Below are positions 1-13,803 of a stretch of DNA of 64,000 nt, one piece after another; positions within the stretch are counted from its first letter, which is position 1; every line of letters begins with the position of its first letter. A program made the position numbers and the translations under genes. Origin of the DNA: Paramecium sonneborni (Eukaryota; Ciliophora; Oligohymenophorea; Peniculida; Parameciidae). The stretch covers positions 235,441 through 299,440 of the forward strand of contig CAJJDN010000013.1 of assembly GCA_905182985.1 (NCBI GenBank). Reading direction: 5' to 3'. Under the pieces are notes generated by a model that saw nothing but the letters and a program-made list of their open reading frames with translations, was not told the DNA's origin and ran no database searches.

Positions 1-141
1 GTTCTTAATGATAAGCATCCAGCATCGAGGATGCCTATTTAAACCTTTTGGAATAGCGAAGGTCAAAGAACAAAAGAATAGTCATCTAAAATAACTAAAT
101 CTCTTTCACCTGATATTAAGTTTATACAAAAATAAAAATGA
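1..141 (+). CDS. 3' end of an unknown protein (partial)
   Basis: Frame 1 is open from the left edge of the window to a TGA at 139-141, with two TAA/TAG codons read as Gln on the way. The 46 visible residues are polar, rich in Lys, Gln and Ser, and end in Phe-Ile-Gln-Lys-Gln-Lys. No domain can be named from so short a tail. It is convergent with the acyltransferase gene that ends at 287. A chance open frame of this length is possible in AT-rich DNA with one stop codon, so confidence is moderate. Confidence 0.4.
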
Positions 142-286
142 TGATCTAAATATTTTTATAGATGTAAAATATATTTAAGTTTAAGGTTTAATTAAATTTA
201 TTAATCTTTGATATCAATAAAGATAAGTTAAGATTTATTCAACATTAACATATTTTTTAAAATTTATTTTTATAAAATATATATTT

Positions 287-1679
287 TCATTCTTTTTATT
301 TTTTACTTTTCTAACCAAAATTAGTGATTAAAAAGAAAGCATATATTGCATATAACAAAATATGAGGGATAAATCTGATATTGCTATAAAATTTAAGAAT
401 GGGATCGACACTCAACAATAAAAATGTAATTCCAAAAACATTGAAAATAGTGTTGGCTAAATACCATCTAATAATTTTAGCTAAAGGGTTAGTTTCAAAT
501 ATTTTCAAATATTTGGTATTACAAGATACTCTAAAGATTGCTTTATTAACATTATTTAAAATTGCCCATTAAAAGAATGAAAAGTAATAACCAATATAAA
601 ATCCATGCCATAAAGATGATACAACATATGTCATTTAATAAGCAAGATTTTATTTAGCTGGACTCTTCTTCATTTCTTCTTCAGTATAAATACGAGTATA
701 AACATATCTTCTTAACCATGTTTAAATAGAGATATTCCATTTTTCTACTTTATCTTTCATATTATATGTTAAATCCCAATCTACATCAACAGCTTTGATT
801 TTTTAAAATAATCCATTTCCTTAATATGTAATACCACATGAAGCTATACTCATTTCTGCTAATTACCAACCTCCATAATATTTAGTTCTTTAGATTGCTA
901 CCATAATGTTAAACCAAAGAGTTTGATATAAAATATTATATGTTCCAAATTCATCAGAGGCAACAAAATTTAAAGGGAAATATTTTTCAGTAAATAAAAA
1001 GATACCCATACAAATTAATGCATTTTTTAGTAAACGTAATGTTTCTTTGATTGTTGATGGAATATTTTTATATTCATTTTCTTCATTAATAAAAGTATTA
1101 AAATCATAATAATCAAAGCATGGTCCCAATACACTACCAGCAAAAAAGAAAATAAATGAAAAATATTCTAAAAATGATGGTAATTTAGCAATCTTTCTAA
1201 TTTCCTATTCTTTACTTAGTTATTTTTTCATTCCATCACTAACACAAAATGCAAAAGCTGTCCATTTAGGAGTATCCATCATTAATATTGTAGTTACATC
1301 CATCTTCCAACCTCCATAATCAGTATATTATCTATATATATGATGAGCTGCCACAAAGATCATTGATTCCACAAATACAGGCCAAGGACTTTTCTTTCCC
1401 AAAACCTTCACCATTATATATACTACAATTGTCTAAAACAAAACGTTGATAATTTAACATCTATAAATATAGTAAGTAATTAAAACACCAAATACTGATC
1501 CAAATATTAATCTAGCTTACCTTCCTAAATCATCAATTCAATTTATTACCTCTTATGGATAATTTAAAAAAGAATCCAAATAATGTACATAGGATTAATG
1601 CAATGAACATTTTTAATTAATCATCTGGGATCCCTGTTTTAGAACTCAATTCAATTACTTTTGTATCAATCAAATCCAT
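287..1679 (-). CDS. MBOAT-family lysophospholipid acyltransferase
   Basis: Multi-pass membrane enzyme expected to transfer acyl chains from acyl-CoA to lysophospholipids in the endoplasmic reticulum. The start at 1679 opens with a soluble stretch, then repeated hydrophobic segments. A GPCFDYYDF motif follows a transmembrane helix, as in MBOAT1/2 and LPCAT proteins. Further on come the conserved SIQTWLRRYVY segment and WHGFYIGYY, which carries the family's catalytic histidine. One clear 25-nt intron (GTAATAAATTG..GATTTAG, near 1522-1546) removes two in-frame TGAs. The C-terminus is lysine-rich (KSKKQKE), compatible with ER retention. Which lysolipid is used cannot be told from sequence. The total length of about 455 residues is typical for the family. 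Confidence 0.9.
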
Positions 1680-2090
1680 AATTAAATTAAATTAAATTTC
1701 TTCAGATATTTAAATTGATTTACCTAAGAAAAGACAATTATATGAAGCTTTTTTAAATTTTAATAGATCATTTACTTAAATTTTTATTCCTTTCAAATCA
1801 AGAGTTTAAGTGTGCAATTATATTTTAGTGAAGTAGTAACACATGAAGGAAGAAATTTAGATATTAAATTTAAGAAGTAAACTAAAATAGAGTGATAATT
1901 AAATTACTTATAATTTGATAGAAGATGTGGAAATAATAAATTATTAAGATATAAAATTTTTGGTCTCAATTCCATAATTATTGAATACTTAAAAGTATTC
2001 TCAGTTAGATTAATCCAATCTAAAAATTTACCAACTTAAAATCAAATATTTTATTGATAGATTATATTTTTAGATACTTTAGAATTAAAT
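1680..2090. other. Intergenic region between divergent genes
   Basis: This 411-bp stretch separates the starts of the acyltransferase and the MORN gene. The frame of the MORN gene is partly open upstream but is interrupted by TGA at 1743, 1893 and 2055, and no clean 20-30 nt introns remove them. That density of TGA is what random AT-rich DNA gives. It is treated as promoter and 5' untranslated sequence for both genes. No RNA gene or repeat was seen. Confidence 0.45.
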
Positions 2091-3347
2091 ATGATCGATT
2101 ATTTACAGGCATATAGTATTTAAAAGCAATTTGCCAAATTTATTGAATTAATTAATTTTTTTGAAATTGAATCTGAATCAATAAATAAGAAGAATTAGTT
2201 CTTTAATAACCTAGATGAATAAATAGATTAAATCATCAAGAAGTTTGATAAGATCAATAATTCTAATAAGACATAAAAATATTATAAAATTAAACAAATA
2301 TTATTAATATATAAAATAATCAATTAAATGATATTATTTAAAAATGGAGACAAATTCGAAGGTATCAGAGATTAAAATAGTAATAAATTAAATGGAAGTG
2401 GAACTATAAAGTTCAATGATAGTAACTCATTTTATAAAGGAAAATTTTTTAATGGAAAATTTCATGGGGAAGGTCAATTAAGTATAAATAAAGTCTCTTT
2501 GATTGGTAATTGGATAAATGGATAACCTGATTTAAAAAGTGAATGGAAAATTGAAGGACCAAATTATTAATACAAGGGATCAATTAATGAAGAATTCAAA
2601 AAAGATGGATATGGCACTTTGATATTTGATGGAAATAGTTTTTATAAAGGAGAATTTATTGTTGATAAGTATTAAGGATAAGGACATTTAAAAACTAATT
2701 AACTAGAATATAAAGGGGAATTTTACAATAGTAAATTTAATGGTAAAGGTCAATTAATTTGGTAGAATTCAAAGTATGAAGGAAATTTTGAAATGGGATA
2801 ATTTAATGGAAAAGGAAAATTAGAAAATATTGAAGGAACATATATTGGAGAATTTTAGAATAATTAAAAATATGGGGAAGGAGTTCTTTAATATAAAAAT
2901 GGTGATTCTTATGAAGGTTAATGGTTAGAAGATGAACCTGAAGGAAAAGGGAAATTAATTTAATGGAATAAGAAATTTGGTTGTTAATTAATATATAATG
3001 GATTTTTTGAGAAAGGATGTCCAGAAGGAAAAGGAGAATTATAAATAATAACAGAAGGATAAGACATGAAAAAATATTAAGGTAGTTTTAATGAAGGTTT
3101 ATTCAATGGGGAGGGAGTAATTAGTTTAGATTCAAATGTAAAGGTTGAAGGATAATTTTTTGATAATCATATTAGTGGGGAATGCAATATATATTTTTAA
3201 AAAGAAAATTAAAAGCTTGAATGTTAAATGAAGAGAAATTAAAAAGAAGGTGTTTGTTCAATGAAAATAAAAGATATTTGTTATTAAGGAAATTTTAAAA
3301 GTAACATAGAAAAAGTAGATAGCATAAAATTTTATAGTAATTATTGA
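2091..3347 (+). CDS. MORN-repeat protein
   Basis: Single uninterrupted frame of 418 residues, ending at TGA 3345-3347. From about residue 85 onward it is built of MORN (membrane occupation and recognition nexus) units with the pattern Tyr-x-Gly-x-Phe/Trp...Gly-x-Gly, for example YKGEFYNSKFNGKGQL and YEGQWLEDEPEGKGKL; a dozen or more units can be seen. The first 85 residues are helical and carry no recognised domain. MORN proteins usually bind membranes, phosphoinositides or cytoskeletal partners, and ciliates have large families of them near basal bodies and the cortex. The ATG at 2091 is the first in frame after a TGA at 2055. Partner and location are inference only. Confidence 0.85.
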
Positions 3348-3458
3348 ATACTTTTTATTTTGTCAATATGTTGTAGAATTGATAATTCGTAATAAAATAT
3401 AGATAGATTATAATTAATAATAAAATCAAATATGGAAATATTATTTATTTAACATAAA

Positions 3459-5101
<1,643 letters not shown>

Positions 5102-5179
5102 TATTAAATAAATTTATTGATATCAAATCTAATAAAATTTAAAGTGTCTTATTTAATATGTTATTTATTTCTTATTATT

Positions 5180-8100
5180 ATGCATAAAAATTATTTACCT
5201 GAAATTCAATAGTCTCAATAACCCCATCATTTTGAAACTAAAGCTAAATCTAAAATGCATTCACCTAGTTCTTCCATTGAATGGGATCAATTAATTAATA
5301 CTTCCATACCAAATTCATTCAAACAATAATTAAATCCTAAAGGTTAAACAGTTATCAATTTAACTAAATTGGGACCTTGTTCTGATATATCATATCTTAG
5401 ATCCACTAAAAGAAACTTTGCTAAACTTGGAACTAGCATTTATAAAGATCCTGAACTCTAATAAACTGTATATTTTATTGAATAAATTAGAAATATGACA
5501 AAAATTTGTAATCATTTTATAGCACTCTCTATAAAAAAACTAATAATCGTATTCCTTTTAATACCAATTTAGAAAAAGAAAGGTTTTAAGGTCATTTATT
5601 AGATTTTACAGAACTTTTTCAAGATAACAGTAGAGCAACAAATCTATAAAAATACTTTGGGGAAATTTTAAAATTAGAAATGTAATAATCAATTCAAGAA
5701 AAAGAGATGATTCCACCAAATAGACAATAAGCTATTGATTTGAGAGATTGGTTATTTATGATGATTGCATATACAAAATAAGAATGTTCAAATATGAATA
5801 CAAGAGAATTAGCAGAAAGAATATAACTTATTTATGCTTCTTGTCTTAAAGAATTAATAAAGTATATAATAATAATTAAATAGATAAGTGAGTATTGAAT
5901 GTACAGAAAGAGGAGATTTGCTTTAAACTGTTTGGGATTTTTATGTAGAATTGATTGGATAAATTATTAAATGTTATTCAGAACAATAGAGGGAATCAGA
6001 AAAATCTTATTTAGAATAAATGTAAAGAATATAGAATTTTCATGATTCTCAAATGGAAATTGCAAAACTCAGATATTAAGACTATTAGAATCAAATTCTT
6101 AAAATCAAAAATGAAACTTCGGATTCTATTGATGAATTAAATATGAATAAAGCTAAAATGTTATTATTAACATCAGAAATGAGGTAATTAATAGAAACTA
6201 ATGAAATTTAAAAAAATGAAATTGACTCTTTGCTTTTATAAATTATGTTATTAAAAACTTAAGAAAACAATGAAAATAAAAGATTAGAAGATTAAAAAAT
6301 TGATGTTTAATTAGCCAAAGGAAAAAGCATTGTCTCACATTTATTAAATTTTAGGGCTACTGCTGCTGAATATAAATTCAATAAAAATAAAGTTAAAAAT
6401 ACTAACTTTGAAAAATTCGAATAATTAAGAGAATAAGAATAATAACTTAAAATTGATTTAATTCATCAATAAATTTTAGAACCTGAAATTGAATATTTAG
6501 ATTAAGAGATATAAGTTTAATTAGATTTAAAATAAAAAGAAGTTTAAACAGATTTAGATTCACTATAATTAAATGATTAAATCTCATAATTGGAATAATT
6601 ATAAGGTTAAATTCTATAGATGTAATAATAAGAATAAACTAAAGATCAATTAATTATTAATCAGTAAATTGAATTGCAGTAATAAAATTTAAAATCAATA
6701 GAAGAGCAATAGGTTTTAGAATAAAGATTGAAAGAAGCTATCTCACTTATTCAAGAATCAGAATTAGATTATAAAGACTCTATATGTGAGACTCTTAATT
6801 TATAAATTTAACAATCATAATAACTCTCATAAAAATTGATTAGATTAGAAAAAGAAGATACTCTGTAAAAGATTGATTTAATGGAAAAAGAATAAGTAAA
6901 TTAAGAATTAGAATCTAAATTGACTTAAGCAGTTTAGGATTTTATTGAGATAATAAAGAAAAAAAAATAACAAATTAAAAAATTGATGAAATAAAAAAGT
7001 AATTTATAAGATACATTAATATAAATATCTTCAAGTTATAACATAGAAATTAAGTAACCAGAAATCTTAGAAGAAGATATAGAGTCATCATAAATTAGAA
7101 GTATTGATTAATTATCTGACATGAATAAAGATCAAGAACAAATAAAAAATACATAATAAGATGAAGAATATATTGATGAACAAGATGAATTAGATTATTA
7201 ATTAACAGACAGAAGTAAAATTATAAATTAAGAGGATGGATCAAAAGTTAAAAAATAACTCAAAAAAATCATACAAATTAATGAAAAAATTGATTCATAA
7301 TATTTATTATAAGAAAATAATAAATAAGTTAATGAACTTCAAGATGATTTTGAAAAAAATTTATAAGAACTAGTATAAAATTCAGAGTAAACACAAAATT
7401 CATAAAGTTTTAATTAATTTGTAGAAAATTAAACACCAACACTTAAATAAAATTAAAATTAAAATAATGATTAAAGTATTTCAAAAAGAAAAGGAAGTTA
7501 ACTTAGTTAATAAAACCTTTAAAAGCCAAAATAATAGGCTACTGTACAAAGATAGAAAAAAATATCTTAACAAATTGAATTTAATAAAGAAGATAATAAT
7601 TAAATAGTTATTGAATAATAGTAAGGTTAAAAAAATCAAAATTAATAAATTATGAAAAAATAAATAGATAAATAATCCTCTGAATCATAAATATTAGATG
7701 GTTCCTAATAAAATTAGTAGTCAGTTTAATAAAGAAAGTAATAATTAGTAACAGAAAATGAACTTTTTTTAAATTTAAAAAATAAAAAATCATCAAAAAC
7801 TCAAAAACATTCTATTTTAGAATCTAAATAAAATTCTAATATCAAATCAGCCTAAGAATTTGAAGAAATTAATAGTTCAAGTAACTAATATTCATATTAG
7901 AGATCTTCTTAATAATATGATATCAAATAAAAAGGATAGAAGTAAAGTTTGTTTGAAAAAAATACTAATAAAACTTAAAATGATGAATCATTATCTGATG
8001 ATTTTGATATTGAATCTTCTCCTTTAATCTTTAATAATATATAAGGTGAAAGAGTAAAATAAGTGATTATGCAATATAAGGATCAGAAACAAAAAATTAG

Positions 8101-9373
8101 AAGTAGACATAATCCAATTTAACTTGAATAGAAAAATTAAAAAAGATTTAGAAGAGTTTATAGTTAGAATACAGATATTGCTAATGGATTATTAGCTGAT
8201 GTGAAAATAAAGAAGAAGCCTAATAAGAAAATATAATTTTCAATTTTGTAATTATAAAAATTAGTTACTCAAATTCTAAGTGATATTTGCAAATAAGCTG
8301 AAGGTTATAAAATACCATTTCATGTTAGTATTTATGATTATTATAAAAATAAATATGGATTTAAATAAGTAGCTGAAAAAAAGATTCGTTAGGTTTACTA
8401 ATTTATTTATTATGAAAAAGAAAATCATATAAAGGCTAAATTATTGGCTTAATTTTGTTACATGATTGGAGAAATGGATGAGATAGGATAAAAACTATTA
8501 ACAGAAAGTTATTAATATTTTTCATCTAAAAATGATCTTAATTATGGTAAGGTTGATTTAATGTTAACATATGAATAAGTCAATGAATTTCTCTCTGAAA
8601 AATCATCAAGGTGGTTGCATCAACAATAAATTTAATCTCTATTGTTATCATATAGAAACTAGTAATCAAATAATTAAAGATATTTTATTAATCATGATAG
8701 TTTGCTTATTAAAATTTTAGAATTGTACTCAAATAATAAAAAAGATTAACAAAGTATTTTAGAATCTTTGTTTAAAGCAGCAGATTTAGATGGAAATAAA
8801 TTAATCGAATTTTCAGAAGTACATTTTCTGCTTTATGATTTTAGTTTAAAACTTTATATAGAGCTATTCATTAAGAGAAATTATGTAAATCTTAATTACT
8901 TTAAATTTTTACCAATAATGCTGATTTTCAAGATGAAAATGGTGATAAAATGTTAACTCTTCCAAGATTTACTGAAATGTCCATTGAATTAGGAATATTT
9001 TAAAAAGAACTTGTTTTAAAGTATGGTGAAGGTAGTGAAGCATTGAAGAATTATTGGGAAAGAGATTCAACAATAATTAAATATAGGTAAATGCATAGAT
9101 TTAAATAATTAGATTTTTGAGAGCTAAGAAATACTAAAAGGTAAGGCATACATTTTCAGAGCTTGAAAATTAGATAAAATCATAAGAAAAAGATAAATAA
9201 CTTATTTTATGGGTAAGTTATAAATTGTTAAACGAAGAATCTTAAAGAGTTTTACTAAAGTATTCATATTCAATTCACTATATAGTTATGAAACTAGATA
9301 ATGTATGCTACAATTATTACCTGAACTTTACATAATAGAATAACACAATAAAGATATTGAATAGTTAGAGTGA
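5180..9373 (+). CDS. Large coiled-coil protein with C-terminal EF-hands
   Basis: About 1,370 residues. After a Pro/Ser-rich head (about 100 residues), almost everything from about residue 230 to 900 is Gln/Glu/Lys/Leu heptad sequence typical of a long coiled coil, followed by a low-complexity Gln/Ser region. The C-terminal part is globular and contains an EF-hand loop (DLDGNKLIEFSE, near 8780) and a second degenerate loop (DENGDKMLTLPRF, near 8930). Introns of 23 nt (after 5464), 22 nt (near 5861) and a 20-nt one (near 8843) restore the frame. The last 250 bp have frame changes that could not be placed exactly; the end at 9373 follows the best coding frame. A structural cytoskeletal or basal-body role is plausible but not shown. 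Confidence 0.75.
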
Positions 9374-9433
9374 TTTATTGATAAGGTTCACTGCTTATTT
9401 AGTTATTTCTACCATGTAAATAAAATTAATAAA

Positions 9434-10161
9434 TCAATTTTTTTATTTAATATAAAATATTTTATCATTTTAACTATGCCTCTATGTTTTTAATAGATTA
9501 ATTATAGTTGGCTATTGACTGAAATTTAAGCTGCTGTTTTCTTTTTACTATTACTCATTTTCCCCAATAAAATTCGACTATTAATTTAATTCAAAATTAA
9601 TTTTAAAGTTATCACTCATTTCAAATAATAAATCTAAACGTTTATCATCATTTTGATTGGTTGGGCATAAAACTGTTTGTGCCAAAATAATACAATCATT
9701 CTGATTTGGAATATATGTAAAATCTACATTTACCAATGTCTATCTCATCGCTTTTATAATTTCAAATAATCTTAATATAATATTTATGTTTTACCCATAT
9801 ATCGGCTTCCAGTTCTGTTTATCGATAAATTGTAAATAGAATTATTTATTCCTATAATCTATGTTCGGGTGATGTATATCAGATATGCTAAATATGCTAG
9901 GGGGTGAATAAGGATAATTTATTCTAAAATCAAGATTAAACTATATTTAGGGAAATTAAATACAGAAAAATTTTTATTTTAATAAGGACCGATTTTCGGT
10001 GTCATAATTATTTATAATAAATCGCTAACCATTTTCATTGTTATCTCACAAGTATCATCTTGTAATTCTTTTAGTTATTCATCTTGCAAATCAATTTGCA
10101 ATCTTCTTAATGACTACAATTCCTCGCTATTTCTATAAAATTATTGCTTATAAAACAACAT
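9434..10161 (-). CDS. UBC12-like E2 fold protein lacking the catalytic cysteine
   Basis: About 235 residues with one 23-nt intron (GTATTTAATTT..ATATAG, near 9943-9965). The fold of ubiquitin-conjugating enzymes is recognisable: an N-terminal helix (LRRLQIDLQDEQLKEL), GPYQNKNFSF, DFRINYPYSPPSIF and HHPNIDYRN followed by NWKPIYGQNINIILRLFE. This order and the WKP..IN..I..L signature resemble UBC12, the NEDD8 E2. Active E2s have Cys a few residues after HPNID (in UBC12, NVCLNIL). Here that segment reads NKQFYLQFI and has no cysteine, so the protein should be a catalytically inert E2 variant. The tail of about 60 residues is Gln/Asn-rich. It is convergent with the preceding gene at 60 bp distance. 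Confidence 0.8.
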
Positions 10162-10569
10162 AATTTATTTTTTATTATTTACATATTACAAAATAGAATT
10201 TTTAATTTTTTACAAATTTTGAGCAATTTTTGTTTTAATGTAATACAATCAAATTTTATTAGTTTAATTAAAATCTAAACAAGTATTTTGAAAAAATATC
10301 AAGATATTAACAAAAGGTAACTTTGCTCTAAACGTAACCTCATGTAATCAGATATTTAAATTAATATTAAAAAAAAAGGAAGAGTACAATTAAATAAAAA
10401 TATTTCAGTACTTAATTATTGGAATATTAAATATATCAATTTGAAGTTTAGGATTGTAAAAAATTAATATTGAAATTAAACTTTGCTGTTTAGTATAATT
10501 ATTTTATAGTGAAATAAAGTGGCAGTATTTAAAATTAGAGAAACAAGGAAAAGAATATAAAAAAAAGAA
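10162..10569. other. Intergenic region, no gene recognised
   Basis: Divergent space between the E2-like gene and a small plus-strand gene. It is mostly A/T with short homopolymer runs. A slightly GC-richer patch at about 10313-10355 stands out from its surroundings, but no tRNA shape, snoRNA boxes or long hairpin could be recognised on either strand. Confidence 0.4.
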
Positions 10570-10905
10570 ATGTTTGACCTTTAAACTATAGTTGATGCAT
10601 ATAAAGCTTAATAAATCTAAATTCCATACAGAAAAATCCTTTTTATAATAAAAATGAATAATTAAAAATAAATAGCTGAGAGAGTGATTTCTAAAATAAA
10701 TTTAGATTGAAAGGGAAACTGTATAGAAACTTGCCTGAAAAGTAGAATAAAATAATTAAGCAAATATATTTAATTTACTTAAATAGTAAACGAAAAATTG
10801 TAATTAAATTGATGTATTAATAAATTTTAGGAAGTAGTAGAAATGAAAAAAGAAGTAGAGGTTATTAATCAGATATTAGAAGAAGAAATAAATAAAAGAA
10901 AATGA
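10570..10905 (+). CDS. Small basic helical protein, multi-intron (hypothetical)
   Basis: The ATG at 10570 opens a short frame. Three candidate introns with GT..AG ends (22, 25 and 31 nt) join it to a clearly coding-like last exon, a Glu/Lys/Val-rich helix (EVVEMKKEVEVINQILEEEINKRK) ending at TGA 10903-10905. The predicted product is about 85 residues, mostly helix and charged. No family was recognised. It lies head to tail with nothing on its strand and is convergent with S-adenosylmethionine synthetase 47 bp away. The intron chain was inferred only from frame restoration, so the internal structure is uncertain. Confidence 0.4.
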
Positions 10906-10951
10906 GGAAGATATTATTTATTTATTTGTCGATTATATAATTTAAATCTAT

Positions 10952-12274
10952 TCATTTTTATTATTGTTATTCTTTATTAGATTTCCAAGCAGCAATGTCA
11001 ATAATTTTAGGTTTTTCCCATAAGAATTCATGTTCAGATCTTCCGAAATGACCTCCTGAAGCAGTTTTAGCATAGATAGGTCTTCTCAATTTAAGTTCTC
11101 TGATAATAACTCCAGGTCTAAGATCAAAATTTTCTTAGACAATTTCAGATAGATCATCATCATCATATCCTTCGACATGTGTTCCATATGAATTAACAGA
11201 GATAGATAATGGTTCACTTATACCAATACCATAAGCAACTTAGATCATAACTCTTTTGCATAATTTGGATGCAACAAGAGATTTAGCAACCCATCTAGCA
11301 GCATAAGCAGCACTTCTATCAACTTTAGTAGGATCTTTTCCTGAGAATGCACCACCACCATGGCCACCCCATCCACCATAAGTATCAACAATAATTTTAC
11401 GACCAGTTAATCCTGCATCTCCATATGGTCCACCTACAGTAAATGCTTTAGATGGATTTAAATGATATTGAGTATGCTCATCAACATATTATTATGGTAA
11501 TACTTGTCTATTTATAATATAATTATTATATACTTTAAAACATGTTGATGTAATTCAGCTTATATTTCAATATGTGTAATTTTCTCATCATGTTATTAAG
11601 AAATTAATACATTATGGATTCTTACTGGGAAGAATGTTGCACCATCTCTTTTATATTCAACAGTAACTTAAACTTTTGCATCTGGTCTCATCCATGGACA
11701 TATTTCCTTTACTCTACATTCTTAAAGTCTTTCAATTAGTTTATTGCATAAATGGTGAGTTAAAGGCATTAATTCAGGAGTTTCATCTGATGCATAACCA
11801 ATCATCAATCCTTAATCTCCAGCTCCAATTTCATCTTCATGCTTTGCTCCTACAACAGCTTAATTTATTTCTCTTGATTACTAATCCAAAGATACTATTA
11901 TTGAAGCATTCTTGTAGTCCAATCCCTTATCTATATATACTATCATCAATTTGATTACTTATGTTATCATAACCGACATTCTTAATTGCTTCTCTCACTA
12001 TTGTCTCATAAGGTACTTAAGCATTTGTTGTTATTTCACCAAATACCATAACAAGAGAGTTTTTGCATGCTGATTCACATGCTACCTTAGAATTTGGATC
12101 TTGTTCTAAACATGCATCAAGAATGCTGTCACTTATAAAGTCACATAACTTATCAGGATGACCAGCACTAACACTTTCCGATGTAAACAAGAAGTGTCCT
12201 TTTGGTAATTGGAACTTTGTTTTATGAGTTGAGAGCAAATGATGCTATTCATCTAATCTATAATGAGTGGCCAT
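10952..12274 (-). CDS. metK: S-adenosylmethionine synthetase
   Basis: Makes S-adenosylmethionine from methionine and ATP, the main methyl donor, in the cytosol. Family motifs appear in the right order: [13 protein letters not shown] (ATP and Mg binding), [53 protein letters not shown] (the glycine-rich P-loop-like motif) and [12 protein letters not shown] near the end. A 28-nt intron (after VGYDNI) and a 26-nt intron (after AELHQHVLK) are needed to keep the frame and fit the family exactly. The start [10 protein letters not shown] at 12274 gives about 420 residues, slightly longer than usual because of a short N-terminal extension and a Gln-rich tail. The symbol is the bacterial name; eukaryotes use MAT/SAM. 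Confidence 0.95.
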
Positions 12275-12337
12275 TTCTAGCTACAGAATTAAAAATTAAT
12301 TTTATTTACATTATATAAATTTATGTGCATATATAAA

Positions 12338-12847
12338 TCACAACTTATAAATCTTACCACGTTCATCCAGAATATTTTTCAATTCATTTAATTTGCGTTA
12401 AGATTCTATTTCAAATTGTATTGTCTTTTTTTAATATTCTCCTTACTATTCCTATGGTATCAAATATTGCTTTGATGGTTCAGAATTATTATATATAGGT
12501 AATGCATAAAACACTTTATTCTCTATCTTCCTTTTCTTTTTCTCCTCAAAGTAATTATCAAGCTCTAATCAATTTCCTTTATTCATACCTAATTCACATT
12601 ACTTAAAACAAGTTTCCACTGTTTTTGAAAATATGTCTTTAACACAGTTGTATTAGCATTAATGAAATTAGCCGAATGCACGAATCTTTAATTTTTTACT
12701 CATTGTTTTGTAATCATGAACACATTTAAGAATTTTTAAATCTTAAGTATCGACATTCTAACCAAACATTAATTTTATTATATCAATTAAATTTATACAA
12801 TTTTCATTCTCTCTATCTACTTAATTTTTCTAATTTTCCATTATCAT
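12338..12847 (-). CDS. Small twin-CX3C protein (hypothetical)
   Basis: About 160 residues with one 24-nt intron (GTATGAATAAAGG..GATTAG). A central helix region carries two Cys-x3-Cys pairs, CQYNC and CFKQC, 13 residues apart. This is the arrangement of small proteins of the mitochondrial intermembrane space such as small TIMs or FAM136-like proteins, where disulfides staple two helices. A further Cys lies upstream (ILKCVHDYK). The C-terminal half is charged and helical (EEKKKRK..ESQRKLNELKNILDER). Assignment to mitochondria is inference from the cysteine spacing only. Most of this gene lies inside an assembly repeat; the second copy (to 14030) is cut at the N. It is 63 bp from the S-adenosylmethionine synthetase start. 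Confidence 0.6.
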
Positions 12848-13802
12848 TTCTTTAAATTTAATAAAATTGTGCTTCTAGATTCAGATTCGATAATAGATTC
12901 AGATTTTTTAATTTTAGAAAAAAATATATTTATCAAATTAACAACTATTAACATTCAGTCTCTATTATAAAAAATAATTGTCAATAATTTATCTTTGGCA
13001 AATAGGATATCTACTCCTTAGACAAAGATGTTAATTTATTCAATTCTGCCTATATATTAATTTCATTATCTGATTTGCTTATCTTTCTTCTAAACTATTC
13101 AATTATATATTAATTCTTTGCATCAATAGTTTTATAATCCTGATGTGATAATTATAATAGTTTCTAAAATATATTCCAAACCAACTATTACTCTTTCTTT
13201 ATCTCATATTATTAATCATTAATTATTGATCTTAAATCTTACAACTCACTTTTCAGATCATCTTTCTCCTACTTGATATATTCCATCAAAACTATAACCT
13301 TTAAACTTATCATTTCAAGTAATTCATTAACTGATGGTCTTTTATCCTCTTCCTTCTAAAGACACAATTCAACAATATTCATCAACTCATTCTTATATAT
13401 ACCTTAATTGATTGACTCATATTCTAATTATACTATCTTCCTTTCTAGCATCAACGGATTTGCTGATTAAAATGCAGGATTTTATTAAAGCACCTCATAT
13501 AAGATACATCCCAAATCCCAAACATCTACTTTCTCAGAATATGCCTTAGAGAAGCTAAATATCTCAATAGACGAAATGTATATATTTAAAACTCCAATAT
13601 TGCTTTGGGATAATCTTTTTGATTAATATCAATGAACTTTAATTATTTAACCCTATGAGGATGACACATAAATACAAGGTTAATTATTTTTTCTAATTTT
13701 AAATTAGAAAATACATAATCCTTTCTAAATAATTTTCGATGTTAATTCATCATCAAGAGTCAACTAACCAAAAATATTTATAACTGTAGTAACAATCATG
13801 TA
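12621..13802. repeat. First copy of 1,182-bp direct repeat beside an N
   Basis: Bases 12621-13802 recur without any difference that I noticed at 13804-14985, separated by a single N at 13803. The pattern is that of two overlapping contig ends placed side by side. This copy holds the 5' part of the twin-CX3C gene and a 3' fragment of the repeat/kinase-like gene (minus strand, ending at 12981). Confidence 0.9.
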
Positions 13803-13803
13803 N

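Noticed and set aside
1741..2090. Upstream extension of the first MORN gene in the same frame
   Set aside because: TGA at 1743, 1893 and 2055 with no fitting short introns; the density of TGA is that of random sequence.
10300..10360. Slightly GC-richer patch as an H/ACA or C/D RNA
   Set aside because: No convincing boxes, stem or rRNA complementarity was found.
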